From assembly GCF_012932375.1 (NCBI RefSeq), contig NZ_JAAIIG010000011.1, forward strand, positions 18,971 through 82,970: a DNA stretch of 64,000 nucleotides. The letters run 5' to 3'. Position 1 is the first letter of the stretch. Each line of letters begins with the position of its first letter. The DNA comes from Bifidobacterium olomucense (GTDB taxonomy: Bacteria; Actinomycetota; Actinomycetes; Actinomycetales; Bifidobacteriaceae). Below are positions 44,953 to 53,298 of this stretch, piece after piece. The notes beneath the pieces are model-generated. The model had not been told where the DNA came from, did not search any database, and saw nothing but the letters and a program-made list of their open reading frames with translations. Both the position numbers and the translations under genes were made by a program.

Positions 44953-46860
44953 CTACCGCTTCTTGGACTTGCGGCCCTTGAAGTAGATGTCGAACACAAT
45001 CCATACGCCGAGCACGAAGGCCACCACATAGCCCATGAAGCCCACGATGGGGATGCCGAAGATAATCGGCTTCATGCCGGCGTAGTACACGATGGACGAA
45101 CCGATGAACAGACCCACCACGATCAGGGCCATGGTCAGACGGTTCACCATGTCGGAAAGCAGCTGGAAGGGCTCCTGCGAGCCGACGAGTTCCATGTTCA
45201 TACGCAGCTGGCCACGCGTAAGCATGCGGGCCGCCACGTTGAGCTCGCTCATCGCATCCAGCGCACTGTGAAGCGCCGCATGGCTTTCCAATCCCAGCGA
45301 TTTCACCTCGTCCCTAACGACCTGCTTGGCGCTTTTGGATGTGGCGATGTGCTGGGAGATGATCTCGATCATGTTCACATCAGGAATGAACTCGTCCAGC
45401 AGTCCTTCCAATGTCACCAACGCACGCCCCACCGTGGTGACGGTGCTCGGCACCTCGATGCCGTGACGTTGCGCCAGCGAAGTGAGCGCGGTGATGAACG
45501 CCGCAAGATCGAGATCCGCAAGATCGACGGTGCCGTATTCCTTGACGATGACGTCCAGATCCGCCAGCAGCGACGGATAGTCGGCAGGATCGGCTTCCGC
45601 ACCGGCGAAACGCAGCAGGCCGTCCGCCAGTTGCGGCGAATCCTGCTTGGCCACGGCGAAAATCATGTCCTTCATCACCGAGCGGGTTTTGGCATCGAGC
45701 CGGCCGGTCATGCCAAGGTCGATGAGTACGATCTGGCCGCCGCGGATGATGATGTTGCCCGGGTGCGGGTCGGCGTGGAAGAATCCGTCGTCCAGAATCT
45801 GCGTGGCGTAGTTGTCCACAAGCTTGGTGCCGATGTCTTTGAGATCGTAGCCAGCGGCGACCAGTTCACCGGCGTGCGAGACGGAGATGCCGTCCACATA
45901 GTTCATCACCACCACGTGTTCGGTGCAGAGGTCCGGGTACGGCGTGGGGCAATCCATGTATTTGAAGCGGGATGCGAACCGCTTGAATTCGGAAAGGTTG
46001 CGGGCCTCGATAAGGAAGTCCGTCTCCGATTCGAAGGTGTCCCACAGTTCCTCGACCACGCCTTTGAGGTCCACGATCTGCGAGGTGCGAATCACCTTGG
46101 TGGCCACCTTGGCGATGGAGCGCATAATCGACACATCCTGCGCCATGGTTTCGCGCACGCCGGGGCGTTGCACCTTGACCGCTACATCCTCACCGGTTTT
46201 CAGTGTGGCGCGATGCACTTGCGCCAACGATGCCGAGCCCAGCGGCTTGGGATCGATATGCGCGAACACTTCTTCCGCGGGACGGCCATATTCGGCGGCG
46301 AGCACATCCAGCACGGTGGCATACGGCATGGGATCGGCATCGGCGCGCAGTTTGGCGAGTTCGTCGCAGAAGCTTTGCGGCAGGATTTCGGAGCGCATCG
46401 AAAGAATCTGCCCCACTTTGACGAACGTGGGTCCCAGCGCCTCGAACATGAGCCGCATTTTGACCGGCGTCAAGCCCTTCAACGCATCAAACTGATTGAC
46501 GATACGCGTAATCTGAGCAAGTCGTTTTACCTTGCCGCGGCGCGTCAGATGATAGCGCGTGGAAAAATCATCGCGCCGGCCGCCGAACAGACCGATGGTT
46601 TCGGTATCGGCCGGGTTCCAGGCGTACGACGACCAGCCAGGCTCTGCGGACTCCGTTGCGGACTGCCGGGCCCGCTGGCCGGACTGCTCGGACTGCCCTG
46701 CATAAGCCGGGTCGGGCTTGGTGGTCGATTCGGTCTGCTTGGCCTTTTCCTTAGCCTGCGGCGAGGGCGATGCGGGCGTAGACGACCTGCCGTCCTGCTG
46801 CTCGGACGAGGACGGCTGGTCGTTTGCGGTATCGTTCAATGTCGTCGAAGACTGAGTCAC
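44953..46860 (-). CDS. ABC1/UbiB (AarF)-family atypical kinase, membrane-anchored
   Basis: A 635-residue protein of the UbiB/ADCK family, atypical ATP-binding kinases linked to quinone and lipid handling. Blocks: FVKVGQILSMRSEILPQSF (the KxGQ helix), PLGSASLAQVHRATLKTGEDVAVKVQRPG (Ala-rich nucleotide loop and invariant Lys), DGFFHADPHPGNIII (catalytic site) and IVLIDLGMTGRL (metal site). Two hydrophobic C-terminal helices (about 575-625) anchor it. Some 100 N-terminal residues are low complexity. Bifidobacteria lack ubiquinone, so the substrate must be another lipid. The GTG at 46860 opens the frame after a weak AGG. It follows the phasin-like gene by 33 nt and probably forms an operon with it. 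Confidence 0.92.
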   Translation of the reverse strand: MTQSSTTLNDTANDQPSSSEQQDGRSSTPASPSPQAKEKAKQTESTTKPDPAYAGQSEQSGQRARQSATESAEPGWSSYAWNPADTETIGLFGGRRDDFSTRYHLTRRGKVKRLAQITRIVNQFDALKGLTPVKMRLMFEALGPTFVKVGQILSMRSEILPQSFCDELAKLRADADPMPYATVLDVLAAEYGRPAEEVFAHIDPKPLGSASLAQVHRATLKTGEDVAVKVQRPGVRETMAQDVSIMRSIAKVATKVIRTSQIVDLKGVVEELWDTFESETDFLIEARNLSEFKRFASRFKYMDCPTPYPDLCTEHVVVMNYVDGISVSHAGELVAAGYDLKDIGTKLVDNYATQILDDGFFHADPHPGNIIIRGGQIVLIDLGMTGRLDAKTRSVMKDMIFAVAKQDSPQLADGLLRFAGAEADPADYPSLLADLDVIVKEYGTVDLADLDLAAFITALTSLAQRHGIEVPSTVTTVGRALVTLEGLLDEFIPDVNMIEIISQHIATSKSAKQVVRDEVKSLGLESHAALHSALDAMSELNVAARMLTRGQLRMNMELVGSQEPFQLLSDMVNRLTMALIVVGLFIGSSIVYYAGMKPIIFGIPIVGFMGYVVAFVLGVWIVFDIYFKGRKSKKR

Positions 46861-46893
46861 GAATCAACCTATGGTGGTGGGCGGCTTTTGGTT

Positions 46894-47166
46894 TCAGGCT
46901 TCGGCAGAGTCGCCGGAGTCCTTGGCCTCGGTCGTGTCCACAGGCTCGGCCTTGGCGGCGTCGCTCTTATTGGCGTCGTTGACCAAAGCCTCGCCGACCT
47001 TGCGCTTGAGTTCGGTGTTCAGGCTTTTGCCCTGCTCGACAGTCAGTTCGCCCTTCTTGACGAGATCATCGACGATCTCGCTGCTCTTCTCGTAACCGGT
47101 GGCCAGGGCACCGATGCCCGCCAGCAGAACCTTACGCAGGCCGTCACCCAGATCGAAATCTGCCAT
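46894..47166 (-). CDS. Small phasin-like coiled-coil protein
   Basis: A 90-residue protein: a helical region LRKVLLAGIGALATGYEKSSEIVDDLVKKGELTVEQGKSLNTELKRK resembles the phasin / poly(hydroxyalkanoate) granule-associated family, and the tail (about residues 65-90) is Ala/Asp/Lys/Glu-rich and disordered. Small phasin-like proteins are commonly encoded next to UbiB/AarF kinases, as here (33 nt upstream of one), and a membrane or lipid-associated adaptor role is inferred. The ATG follows AAGGAGGGG. No polyhydroxyalkanoate synthase is seen in the window. Confidence 0.75.
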   Translation of the reverse strand: MADFDLGDGLRKVLLAGIGALATGYEKSSEIVDDLVKKGELTVEQGKSLNTELKRKVGEALVNDANKSDAAKAEPVDTTEAKDSGDSAEA

Positions 47167-47280
47167 AATAACCCCTCCTTCGAGGTTCGCCCGTGGCCGT
47201 ATGCCACGGTTCCGTACTTGTTAGCCTAGCGCAACCGGAGGCCGCGCGCGCTAGGCCTTGCGAACGATTCTGTCGTACCT

Positions 47281-47329
47281 TTCGCGAATATGTTCCACTG
47301 AGCGACGATCAGTGGAACATATTCGCGAA
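47281..47329 (-). terminator. Terminator after gatD
   Basis: A perfect 21-bp stem (TTCGCGAATATGTTCCACTG and complement) with a 7-nt loop starts 11 nt after the gatD stop. It ends the dnaB-murT-gatD unit. The remaining gap to the phasin-like gene shows nothing else. Confidence 0.85.
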
Positions 47330-47340
47330 GAAAGATGACG

Positions 47341-48093
47341 TCAGCGAGGACGGGCGGCGGCGGCTTTACGGGCGCTGGCGGCCACGGCATCGAGTCGCGC
47401 CAGCTCGGCGGCCTGTTCCGGAGTCTGATCGGCCGTATCGAAACCGCCATAACGCCGCGTTACGGCGGTTTCGATCAGGAAATCGCTGATGGCGGGATTC
47501 TTGGGCAGCAGCGAACCATGCATATAGGTGCCGATCACGTTATGCACGCGCGCGCCCTCGGTATGATCCTCACCGTTGTTGCCGCAACCCTCTTGATCCA
47601 CATGGCCCAACGGTTGCACATCCTCGTTGAGGAAGGTCTGGCCGGAATGGTTCTCGTAGCCGATGATGTCGCCGAACCGGTCGGAACGTTCCACCAGATT
47701 GCCGATCATGCGCACATCCTGCCCCACGGTGTGCGCGCCGATAATGCCGATGCCTTCCAGACGGGTGCCGTCTACGGTCTCGAAATACTCTCCGAACAGC
47801 TGGTACAGGCCGCAGATCATCAACATCGGCACGCCGTCGGCAGCCAGCGAGCGCAACAGGTCCGAGCGCTTGAAGAAATCATCGATGATTTTCTTCTGTC
47901 CAGTGTCCTGACCGCCGCCGCCCAGAATCATATCGATATGGTCCGGCCATTCGTCGCCTTGATTGTACTGGTGGATGCGCGGCTCGTAACCGTACAGTTC
48001 CAGTCTGCGGCGAATGGTCAGCACGTTGCCGGAATCGCCGTAGATGTTCATATCCTTGGGATACAGGGACATTACATCGATTGTCTTGCCCAT
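47341..48093 (-). CDS. gatD: Lipid II isoglutaminyl synthase, glutaminase subunit GatD
   Basis: GatD hydrolyses glutamine and gives ammonia to MurT, which amidates the alpha-carboxyl of D-Glu in the peptidoglycan stem peptide of lipid II. The class I glutamine-amidotransferase (CobB/CobQ-type) fold is shown by IDMILGGGGQDTGQ, nucleophile Cys94 in LMICGLYQLFG and catalytic His192 in GTYMHGSLLPKNP. At 250 residues the size is normal; the last 30 residues are Ala/Arg-rich. It lies 38 nt after murT with which it forms a complex. This gatD is unrelated to archaeal tRNA-dependent GatD. Confidence 0.94.
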   Translation of the reverse strand: MGKTIDVMSLYPKDMNIYGDSGNVLTIRRRLELYGYEPRIHQYNQGDEWPDHIDMILGGGGQDTGQKKIIDDFFKRSDLLRSLAADGVPMLMICGLYQLFGEYFETVDGTRLEGIGIIGAHTVGQDVRMIGNLVERSDRFGDIIGYENHSGQTFLNEDVQPLGHVDQEGCGNNGEDHTEGARVHNVIGTYMHGSLLPKNPAISDFLIETAVTRRYGGFDTADQTPEQAAELARLDAVAASARKAAAARPR

Positions 48094-48131
48094 GATGCGT
48101 TCTCCTTGGAATCCTTGGGTCGTCTGCCGGC

Positions 48132-49700
48132 TTACTTGCCCACGCCGGCGTCCGCGACGTTCGCCACTTGCGCGAGGGCGGAACGGACCTTGAGCATGGA
48201 GGTGTACGTGCAGTAGATGTGCTTCGGTTTGCCCGGATTGCCTCCGACGAATGCGGCAAGCGCGGACTCGATGTTCGTATCCGTGGCGTCAACGGGAACC
48301 TGATCATAACCGAGGCGTAATGCCATATCCCATGCGCGCACGCCGGAGACCATGGCCACGCCCGAAGTGCGCAGGGAGGTGAAGTCCACATCCCACAGCC
48401 AGCTCATGTCGCGGCCGTCGGCGTATTCGTCGTTGATGACGATCATCGTATCCGCGCCGGCCGGGTCGAAGCTGGCCAGCGAGAGACGGAAGCCCATCGG
48501 GTTTTTGACGAGCAGCAGCTCGACGGGCGAGCCATTGACCTCGATAATCTCACCACGACCGAATGCCGGCGTCACTTGAGAGACCGCGGCGATGAGTTTG
48601 GCGTTGTCCGCATCGGCGAATGCGCGCTCGCGAGCCGCAAGCGAACCGGCTCGTATGGTGGTCTGCGGCGGCAGTGCGAGGTTTTTCGCATCCTTCTGCA
48701 CCGTGCGAACCACGGCGAGCGCGGCGGCGGCATTGTAGAGGTTATAGACGCCTTCCAGCTTGACACCGGTGGCATAGTCGGCATCGTCCATGCGGAATGT
48801 GGCGCGGTGGTCGCCCACAGCCGTGAGCACCACATCGGCGGATATGTCCTTCGACGAAACGCCGTCCTTGCCGACCTCGGCGGTCGACTCTTGCGATTCG
48901 TTTGCTTGCGCGACATCGTGAGGTCCGACGCTTTCCTCCGGGTCCCCTGCCGAATTCGATTCCACGGACACGGTGGTGGCCATGTCGTCATCGGAAGGGA
49001 AATAGCGTTTGAGCTCGTCGGCCAGACCGAAGTACCCCACTTCGGTACCGGTCGGCACCTTGGCGGAGAGGGCAGCGATGCGCGGATCCTCGCGGTTCAG
49101 CACCACAGTGCCGGTAGTCGCTTCGGCCACATGACTGAGCAGACGCGCGGTGGTGTCGATTTCGCCGAAACGGTCCAGCTGATCGCGCATCACGTTGAGC
49201 AGCAGCGCATAACGCGGCTTGACCTGACGCACGAAGTGCACCGCGTAGGCTTCATCCAGCTCCAGCACAGCGATATCCGCATCCAGCTTGCCGGCGAGGT
49301 TCACCTCGGTGAGCAGCGCGGAGACCACACCGCGAGTGAAGTTGGAGCCGGTGGGATTGGTGAACACCTTGAGTCCCAGGTCGGCGAGCATCGAGGCCAC
49401 CATGCGTGTGGTCGTGGTCTTGCCGTTGGTGCCGGATACCAGTACCACGCCCAGCGGCAGCCGGCCGAGCGTACGGGCCAGAAAGGTGGGATCGACGCGT
49501 TCAATCACTTTGCCGGGGAACGCCGAACCGCCATGTTTGGTCACGCGGGCCGCCCAACGCACTCCTTTGCCGATTATCGGCGTGGCAAATGCGTTCCACG
49601 GTGCGCGGATCGTCGGCGTATTTGCCGCCAGCGGCCGTGAAACATCTCGTGAAACGGATTTTGCTTCCTGTGAAACATTCCGTGAAACATCGTCAGCCAT
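48132..49700 (-). CDS. murT: Lipid II isoglutaminyl synthase, Mur-ligase subunit MurT
   Basis: MurT is the Mur-ligase-like ATPase subunit that activates the D-isoglutamate of lipid II for amidation. The ATP loop is VVLVSGTNGKTTTTRM, followed by VFTNPTGSNFTRGVVSALL, VLELDEAY and VMRDQLDRFGEID. The C-terminal DUF1727 domain has NPMGFRLSL and VINDEYADGRDMSWLWDVDF. In characterised MurT the middle domain has a four-Cys zinc ribbon; here that stretch (about residues 240-290) is a Ser/Glu/Asp-rich linker without any cysteine. The start is the ATG at 49698-49700, 2 nt after the dnaB stop and 7 nt after AGGGGG; the GTG two codons earlier overlaps dnaB. The N-terminus repeats SRNVS/SRDVS units. Confidence 0.94.
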   Translation of the reverse strand: MADDVSRNVSQEAKSVSRDVSRPLAANTPTIRAPWNAFATPIIGKGVRWAARVTKHGGSAFPGKVIERVDPTFLARTLGRLPLGVVLVSGTNGKTTTTRMVASMLADLGLKVFTNPTGSNFTRGVVSALLTEVNLAGKLDADIAVLELDEAYAVHFVRQVKPRYALLLNVMRDQLDRFGEIDTTARLLSHVAEATTGTVVLNREDPRIAALSAKVPTGTEVGYFGLADELKRYFPSDDDMATTVSVESNSAGDPEESVGPHDVAQANESQESTAEVGKDGVSSKDISADVVLTAVGDHRATFRMDDADYATGVKLEGVYNLYNAAAALAVVRTVQKDAKNLALPPQTTIRAGSLAARERAFADADNAKLIAAVSQVTPAFGRGEIIEVNGSPVELLLVKNPMGFRLSLASFDPAGADTMIVINDEYADGRDMSWLWDVDFTSLRTSGVAMVSGVRAWDMALRLGYDQVPVDATDTNIESALAAFVGGNPGKPKHIYCTYTSMLKVRSALAQVANVADAGVGK

Positions 49701-49702
49701 AA

Positions 49703-51151
49703 TCACACCCCCTGGCTGTAATCCTGTGGCATGTCCTTGAACTTGGACGTAGCGCCGAGGAAGGCGAGATGGAAGGTTTCGGTAGGACCGTTACGATGCT
49801 TGGCCATGATGATATCAGCCTCGCCCGGGCGGTCCTCCTTGTCGTAGAAGTCCGGTCGGTGCACCAAAAACACCACGTCGGCGTCCTGTTCGATCGAACC
49901 GGATTCTCGCAGATCAGACAGTTGCGGCTTCTTGTCGTTGCGCATTTCCGGACCACGATTCAGCTGGGACAGCGCCACCACCGGCACCTCCAGCTCCTTG
50001 GCCAACAGCTTCAACGCACGGGAGAACTCGGAGACCTCCTGCTGACGAGACTCCACCGCCTTGCCGGAGGTCATCAGCTGCAGGTAGTCGATCACCACCA
50101 GCTTCAGATCATTGGTCTGTTTGAGTCGGCGGCATTTGGCGCGAATCTCCATCAGAGACATGTTCGGGCTGTCGTCGATGAACAGCGGCGCGTTCTGCAT
50201 TTTGGTCCAGAACTGGTTCAGCGTGTTCCATCGCTCAGGCGTAATGTCGTCCGCACGGCGAAGCGCCGCCATCGGAATGTTGGTTTCGGCGGAGATGATG
50301 CGCTGAGCGAGCTCCACCTTGCTCATCTCCAAGCTGAACACCACCGAAGTCATATTGTGATGCAACGCTGCCGCGCGAGCGAAATCAATGCCAAGTGTGG
50401 ACTTGCCCATGGCCGGACGTCCTGCAACGACGACCATCTGACCGGGCTGCAGACCCTGCGTCACATCATCAATATCCCTGAAGCCAGTGGGAACACCCTT
50501 ATTGACCAATCCCTGCTGCAGCTTGTCGAGCTGATCGAGCGCATCATGAACCACCGGCCCGATGGCGGAATAATCCTGACGCACCTTGCCCATCGACATC
50601 TCGTAAATCTCGGATTGGGCGAGGTTCACCACATCTTCGGCCTGTGAACCTTCAGCCGAATACCCCAGCTGGGCGATTTTGGTACCCGCCGCAATCACAT
50701 TGCGCAAAATGGCGCGCTGATGCACGATTTCCGCGTAATACAAAGCGTTGGCGGCCGTAGGCACCGAAGCCACCAAGGAGTGCAGGTAGTCTGCGCCGCC
50801 CACCTTGTCCAGATTGCCGTCGGAGAGCAGCTGGTTGGCCACCAGCACCACATCCACCGGCTGACTGGCGGAGAACAGATCGATGATGGCGTTATAGATG
50901 GTCTGATGCTTCGGCTGATAGAAATCGGCCGAGTCAATGGTCTGCGAAACCTCACCAATGGCGTCCTTGCTCATCAGCATGCCGCCGAGCACCGCCATTT
51001 CAGCGTCGTCATCATGCGGTGGCACACGATCGAACAGCGCATCGCCTACCGTTGCGTTCGCTCCGCCGGCCGCATCCCGGCCGCGCGAGCCGGTCGAGGC
51101 ACTTGCCCCGCCGCCCGAGTACTGATATGAGGTGTCACTTCCTTCTGCCAT
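49703..51151 (-). CDS. dnaB: Replicative DNA helicase DnaB
   Basis: DnaB is the hexameric 5'-3' helicase that unwinds DNA at the replication fork. It is 482 residues long and intein-free. After a Gly/Ser-rich head (about 35 residues) come the N-terminal collar domain (PPHDDDAEMAVLGGMLMS) and the RecA-like motor: Walker A VVVAGRPAMGKST, VFSLEMSKVELAQRI, Walker B LVVIDYLQLM and SQLNRGPEMR...QLSDLRESGSIEQDADVVFLVHR. It starts a unit with murT (2 nt) and gatD. The promoter at 51160-51198 has a palindrome over the -35 and only 8 nt between -10 and ATG. A DnaA-box cluster lies 180-280 bp upstream. Confidence 0.97.
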   Translation of the reverse strand: MAEGSDTSYQYSGGGASASTGSRGRDAAGGANATVGDALFDRVPPHDDDAEMAVLGGMLMSKDAIGEVSQTIDSADFYQPKHQTIYNAIIDLFSASQPVDVVLVANQLLSDGNLDKVGGADYLHSLVASVPTAANALYYAEIVHQRAILRNVIAAGTKIAQLGYSAEGSQAEDVVNLAQSEIYEMSMGKVRQDYSAIGPVVHDALDQLDKLQQGLVNKGVPTGFRDIDDVTQGLQPGQMVVVAGRPAMGKSTLGIDFARAAALHHNMTSVVFSLEMSKVELAQRIISAETNIPMAALRRADDITPERWNTLNQFWTKMQNAPLFIDDSPNMSLMEIRAKCRRLKQTNDLKLVVIDYLQLMTSGKAVESRQQEVSEFSRALKLLAKELEVPVVALSQLNRGPEMRNDKKPQLSDLRESGSIEQDADVVFLVHRPDFYDKEDRPGEADIIMAKHRNGPTETFHLAFLGATSKFKDMPQDYSQGV

Positions 51152-51159
51152 AGCTCAAC

Positions 51160-51198
51160 AGTATAGAAGGCGTTGTTTCGGTCGGTAAAAATTTACCG
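51160..51198 (-). promoter_or_regulatory. dnaB promoter with palindromic operator over the -35
   Basis: Reading toward dnaB: the inverted repeat CGGTAAATTTTTACCG (51183-51198, arms CGGTAAA / TTTACCG) ends in TTACCG as -35; a 17-nt spacer follows, then TATACT (51160-51165) and 8 nt to the ATG. The layout matches rmuC. The transcript would be leaderless or nearly so. Confidence 0.65.
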
Positions 51199-51329
51199 GC
51201 CTCACATGTTCTCCACGCGACAATCCCGCCCAACGGCATCACCGACACAGATTTCGCACCCCGATCCTCCAAAAACATTCACCTCCTGTTCATCGCGTAG
51301 ACAATTCCACGACACGCTGAGGTAGCAAA

Positions 51330-51433
51330 TGTGGATAGAAAAATAAGTTATCCACATTTCGGGGATAACCACGTGGATAATCCACCAAGTTATCCACAAT
51401 ATGGGGATAACTTGGTGGATAGTCTGGGGATAA
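51330..51433. other. DnaA-box cluster with long inverted repeat
   Basis: Within 104 bp there are two perfect TTATCCACA boxes (51348-51356, 51390-51398). There are four one-mismatch boxes on the other strand: TGTGGATAG at 51330, CGTGGATAA at 51372, and TGGGGATAA at 51402 and 51425. Two more sites have two mismatches (51360, 51414). A perfect 16-bp inverted repeat, 51380-51395 with 51405-51420, contains several of them. An open frame runs through this stretch, but its translation is only the repeat itself. It is probably a DnaA-binding site for dnaB control or DnaA titration. Confidence 0.75.
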
Positions 51434-51480
51434 CTTCAGACGGACCTGATAGCCGGTTGCGCAACGCAGCCAATCATGAT

Positions 51481-53070
51481 ATGCAATCGGACGTGCATAT
51501 GGACCATACCCCGCAACGTGATTCGGTCGAGTCAGACAGCCAGACCGATCAGGTCAACGCTGTCGCACCGGTCGACCGGCCGGCTCATCATCAGGCGGAC
51601 ACATCAACGTCGCCGCAACGAATCGCGTTCACAACGATTCGGCCCGCGGACCAAACCAATCAGACCAAGGCAAGCGAAACCCATCATCGAGACGCCAACC
51701 CAGTTTCCATCAACCGAACGATGCTGTCACTGGCGCTGCCGACCTTCGTGCAGCTGATTGCCGAACCGGCCTTCATTCTGATCGACACGGCGATCGTCGG
51801 ACACATCGGCGACGAGGCGCTGGCGGGACTGTCCATCGGCTCAACCATCATCCTGACGGCGGTCGGACTGTGCATCTTCCTCGCATACTCGACCACCGCA
51901 CAAGTGGCTCACCTGTTAGGTGCAGGTCGCAGGCGCGAAGGGCTTCAAGCCGGCATCGACGGCCTGTGGCTGGCACTCGGCATCGGCATCGCGCTGGTAA
52001 TCGGGCTGTTTGCAGGCGCCGAACCGTTATGCCGTGCGCTGGGCGGCAAAGGAGCGGTGCTGCAACAGGCCGTGACCTACACGCACGCGGTAGTATTGGG
52101 CGCGCCAGGCATGTTGTTGGTGTACGCGGCCAACGGTATCTTCCGCGGACTGCAGAAAGTGCGCATCACACTGGTGGCGGCGGTCAGCGGCGCAGTGCTC
52201 AACACCGCGCTGGAAGTGCTGTTCGTCATGGTATTCCGTTGGGGCATCGCCGGTTCGGGCGCGGCCACGATGATTGCGCAATGGTATATGGGACTGTTTC
52301 TGGTGATACCGGCAGTGCTCTGGTCCCGCTCGGATGGCGCGAGTCTCAGGCCACGGCTGGACGGCATTCGGGCCGCCGGAAGCGACGGCATCCCGCTGTT
52401 CATTCGTACGCTGGCGATCCGCGCGGCGATGGTGGCCACGGTGGCCAGCGCAGCGCATATGGGCACCAGTGTGCTGGCCGGATTCCAAGCCGTGAACTCG
52501 TCATGGAATTTCGCGATGAACATGCTCGATGCGGTGGGCATCGCGGGGCAGACGCTGGTGGCCACGGCATTGGGCGCGGGACATGTCGATCAGGCGAAGC
52601 GATTGACACGCGCTACCGGTCGCGCCGGTCTGGTCACGGGAGCGGCAATCGGCGTGGCCTTCGCAATCACAGGTCTGTTCGCCGGTCATTTCTTCTCTCC
52701 GACACCGCATATTCAAATACTGATCGCCGCAGGCATGGTGACCATGGGCGCGTTCTTCCCGCTGCAAGGGTGGATGATGGCGATCGACGGCATTCTCATC
52801 GGTTCACGTGACTACCGTTATCTGGCTGCGACCTGCACGGCGACGGCCGCGGCGTATATTGCAGTCCTCACGCTGTTGGACGGCGCAATCATGAGCGGCG
52901 GGGCGCCGGCCGGCACAGCGACGACAACAGCGACGGCGCTTGGCGGCAGCGGCTTTTCGAACGACACCATGCGCACAGTCGCGCTCTGGATTACATTCAA
53001 CATCGTGCTCATGGGCGGGCGAGGCCTGTGCAACGGACTGCGCATCCGCACGGATCGGTGGATGCGGTAA
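51481..53070 (+). CDS. MATE-family multidrug/toxin efflux transporter (DinF-like)
   Basis: A twelve-span antiporter that exports drugs or metabolites with Na+ or H+. The conserved part begins at about NRTMLSLALPTFVQLIAEPAFILIDTAIVGHIG, followed by the repeated membrane-helix pairs typical of MATE proteins (GIFRGLQKVRITLVAAVSGAVLN; AFFPLQGWMMAIDGILIGSRD). This resembles the DinF/eukaryotic-like subgroup. The frame opens with a GTG at 51331, but that first part encodes the DnaA-box cluster and is unlikely to be translated. The ATG at 51481 is taken here with low certainty and gives about 80 hydrophilic residues; ATG at 51721 directly before the first helix is another option. No good ribosome site precedes any of them. 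Confidence 0.88.
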   Translation: MQSDVHMDHTPQRDSVESDSQTDQVNAVAPVDRPAHHQADTSTSPQRIAFTTIRPADQTNQTKASETHHRDANPVSINRTMLSLALPTFVQLIAEPAFILIDTAIVGHIGDEALAGLSIGSTIILTAVGLCIFLAYSTTAQVAHLLGAGRRREGLQAGIDGLWLALGIGIALVIGLFAGAEPLCRALGGKGAVLQQAVTYTHAVVLGAPGMLLVYAANGIFRGLQKVRITLVAAVSGAVLNTALEVLFVMVFRWGIAGSGAATMIAQWYMGLFLVIPAVLWSRSDGASLRPRLDGIRAAGSDGIPLFIRTLAIRAAMVATVASAAHMGTSVLAGFQAVNSSWNFAMNMLDAVGIAGQTLVATALGAGHVDQAKRLTRATGRAGLVTGAAIGVAFAITGLFAGHFFSPTPHIQILIAAGMVTMGAFFPLQGWMMAIDGILIGSRDYRYLAATCTATAAAYIAVLTLLDGAIMSGGAPAGTATTTATALGGSGFSNDTMRTVALWITFNIVLMGGRGLCNGLRIRTDRWMR

Positions 53071-53153
53071 GTCCCTATCCATCTCGCCTATTACCCTCAT
53101 TACCCATTATCCTCATTACCCTCATGTCCGCCATCGCTCTTGTTCCCTGCTTG

Positions 53154-53206
53154 CGTTTGCGAATTTGACTCACTGACCTGGACTCAGTGAGTCAAATTCG
53201 CAAACG
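53154..53206. terminator. Bidirectional terminator between the MATE gene and glnD
   Basis: A perfect 23-bp stem (left arm 53154-53176, right arm 53184-53206) with loop CCTGGAC lies between two convergent genes. The remaining 53071-53298 is low-complexity (CATTACC and ACAGGAATA-type short repeats). Confidence 0.88.
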
Positions 53207-53298
53207 GGGGGTGTCCTTGAGACAGCAAAGGCGAGTGTCACAGGAATAAGCGTCACAGGAATAGCGCCACAGGAATCACAGGAATAAGGATGACAACA

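Noticed and set aside
44938..47229. 763-codon plus-strand frame
   Set aside because: Antisense to the ABC1 kinase and phasin-like genes, no recognisable domain.
51330..51433. Chromosomal origin (oriC) at the DnaA-box cluster
   Set aside because: No dnaA, dnaN or rpmH nearby and no clear AT-rich unwinding element; kept as DnaA-binding cluster only.
51331..51480. N-terminal extension of the MATE protein from the GTG at 51331
   Set aside because: The stretch is occupied by DnaA boxes and an inverted repeat; the encoded peptide (PHFGDN, PQYGDN) is only the repeat read as protein.
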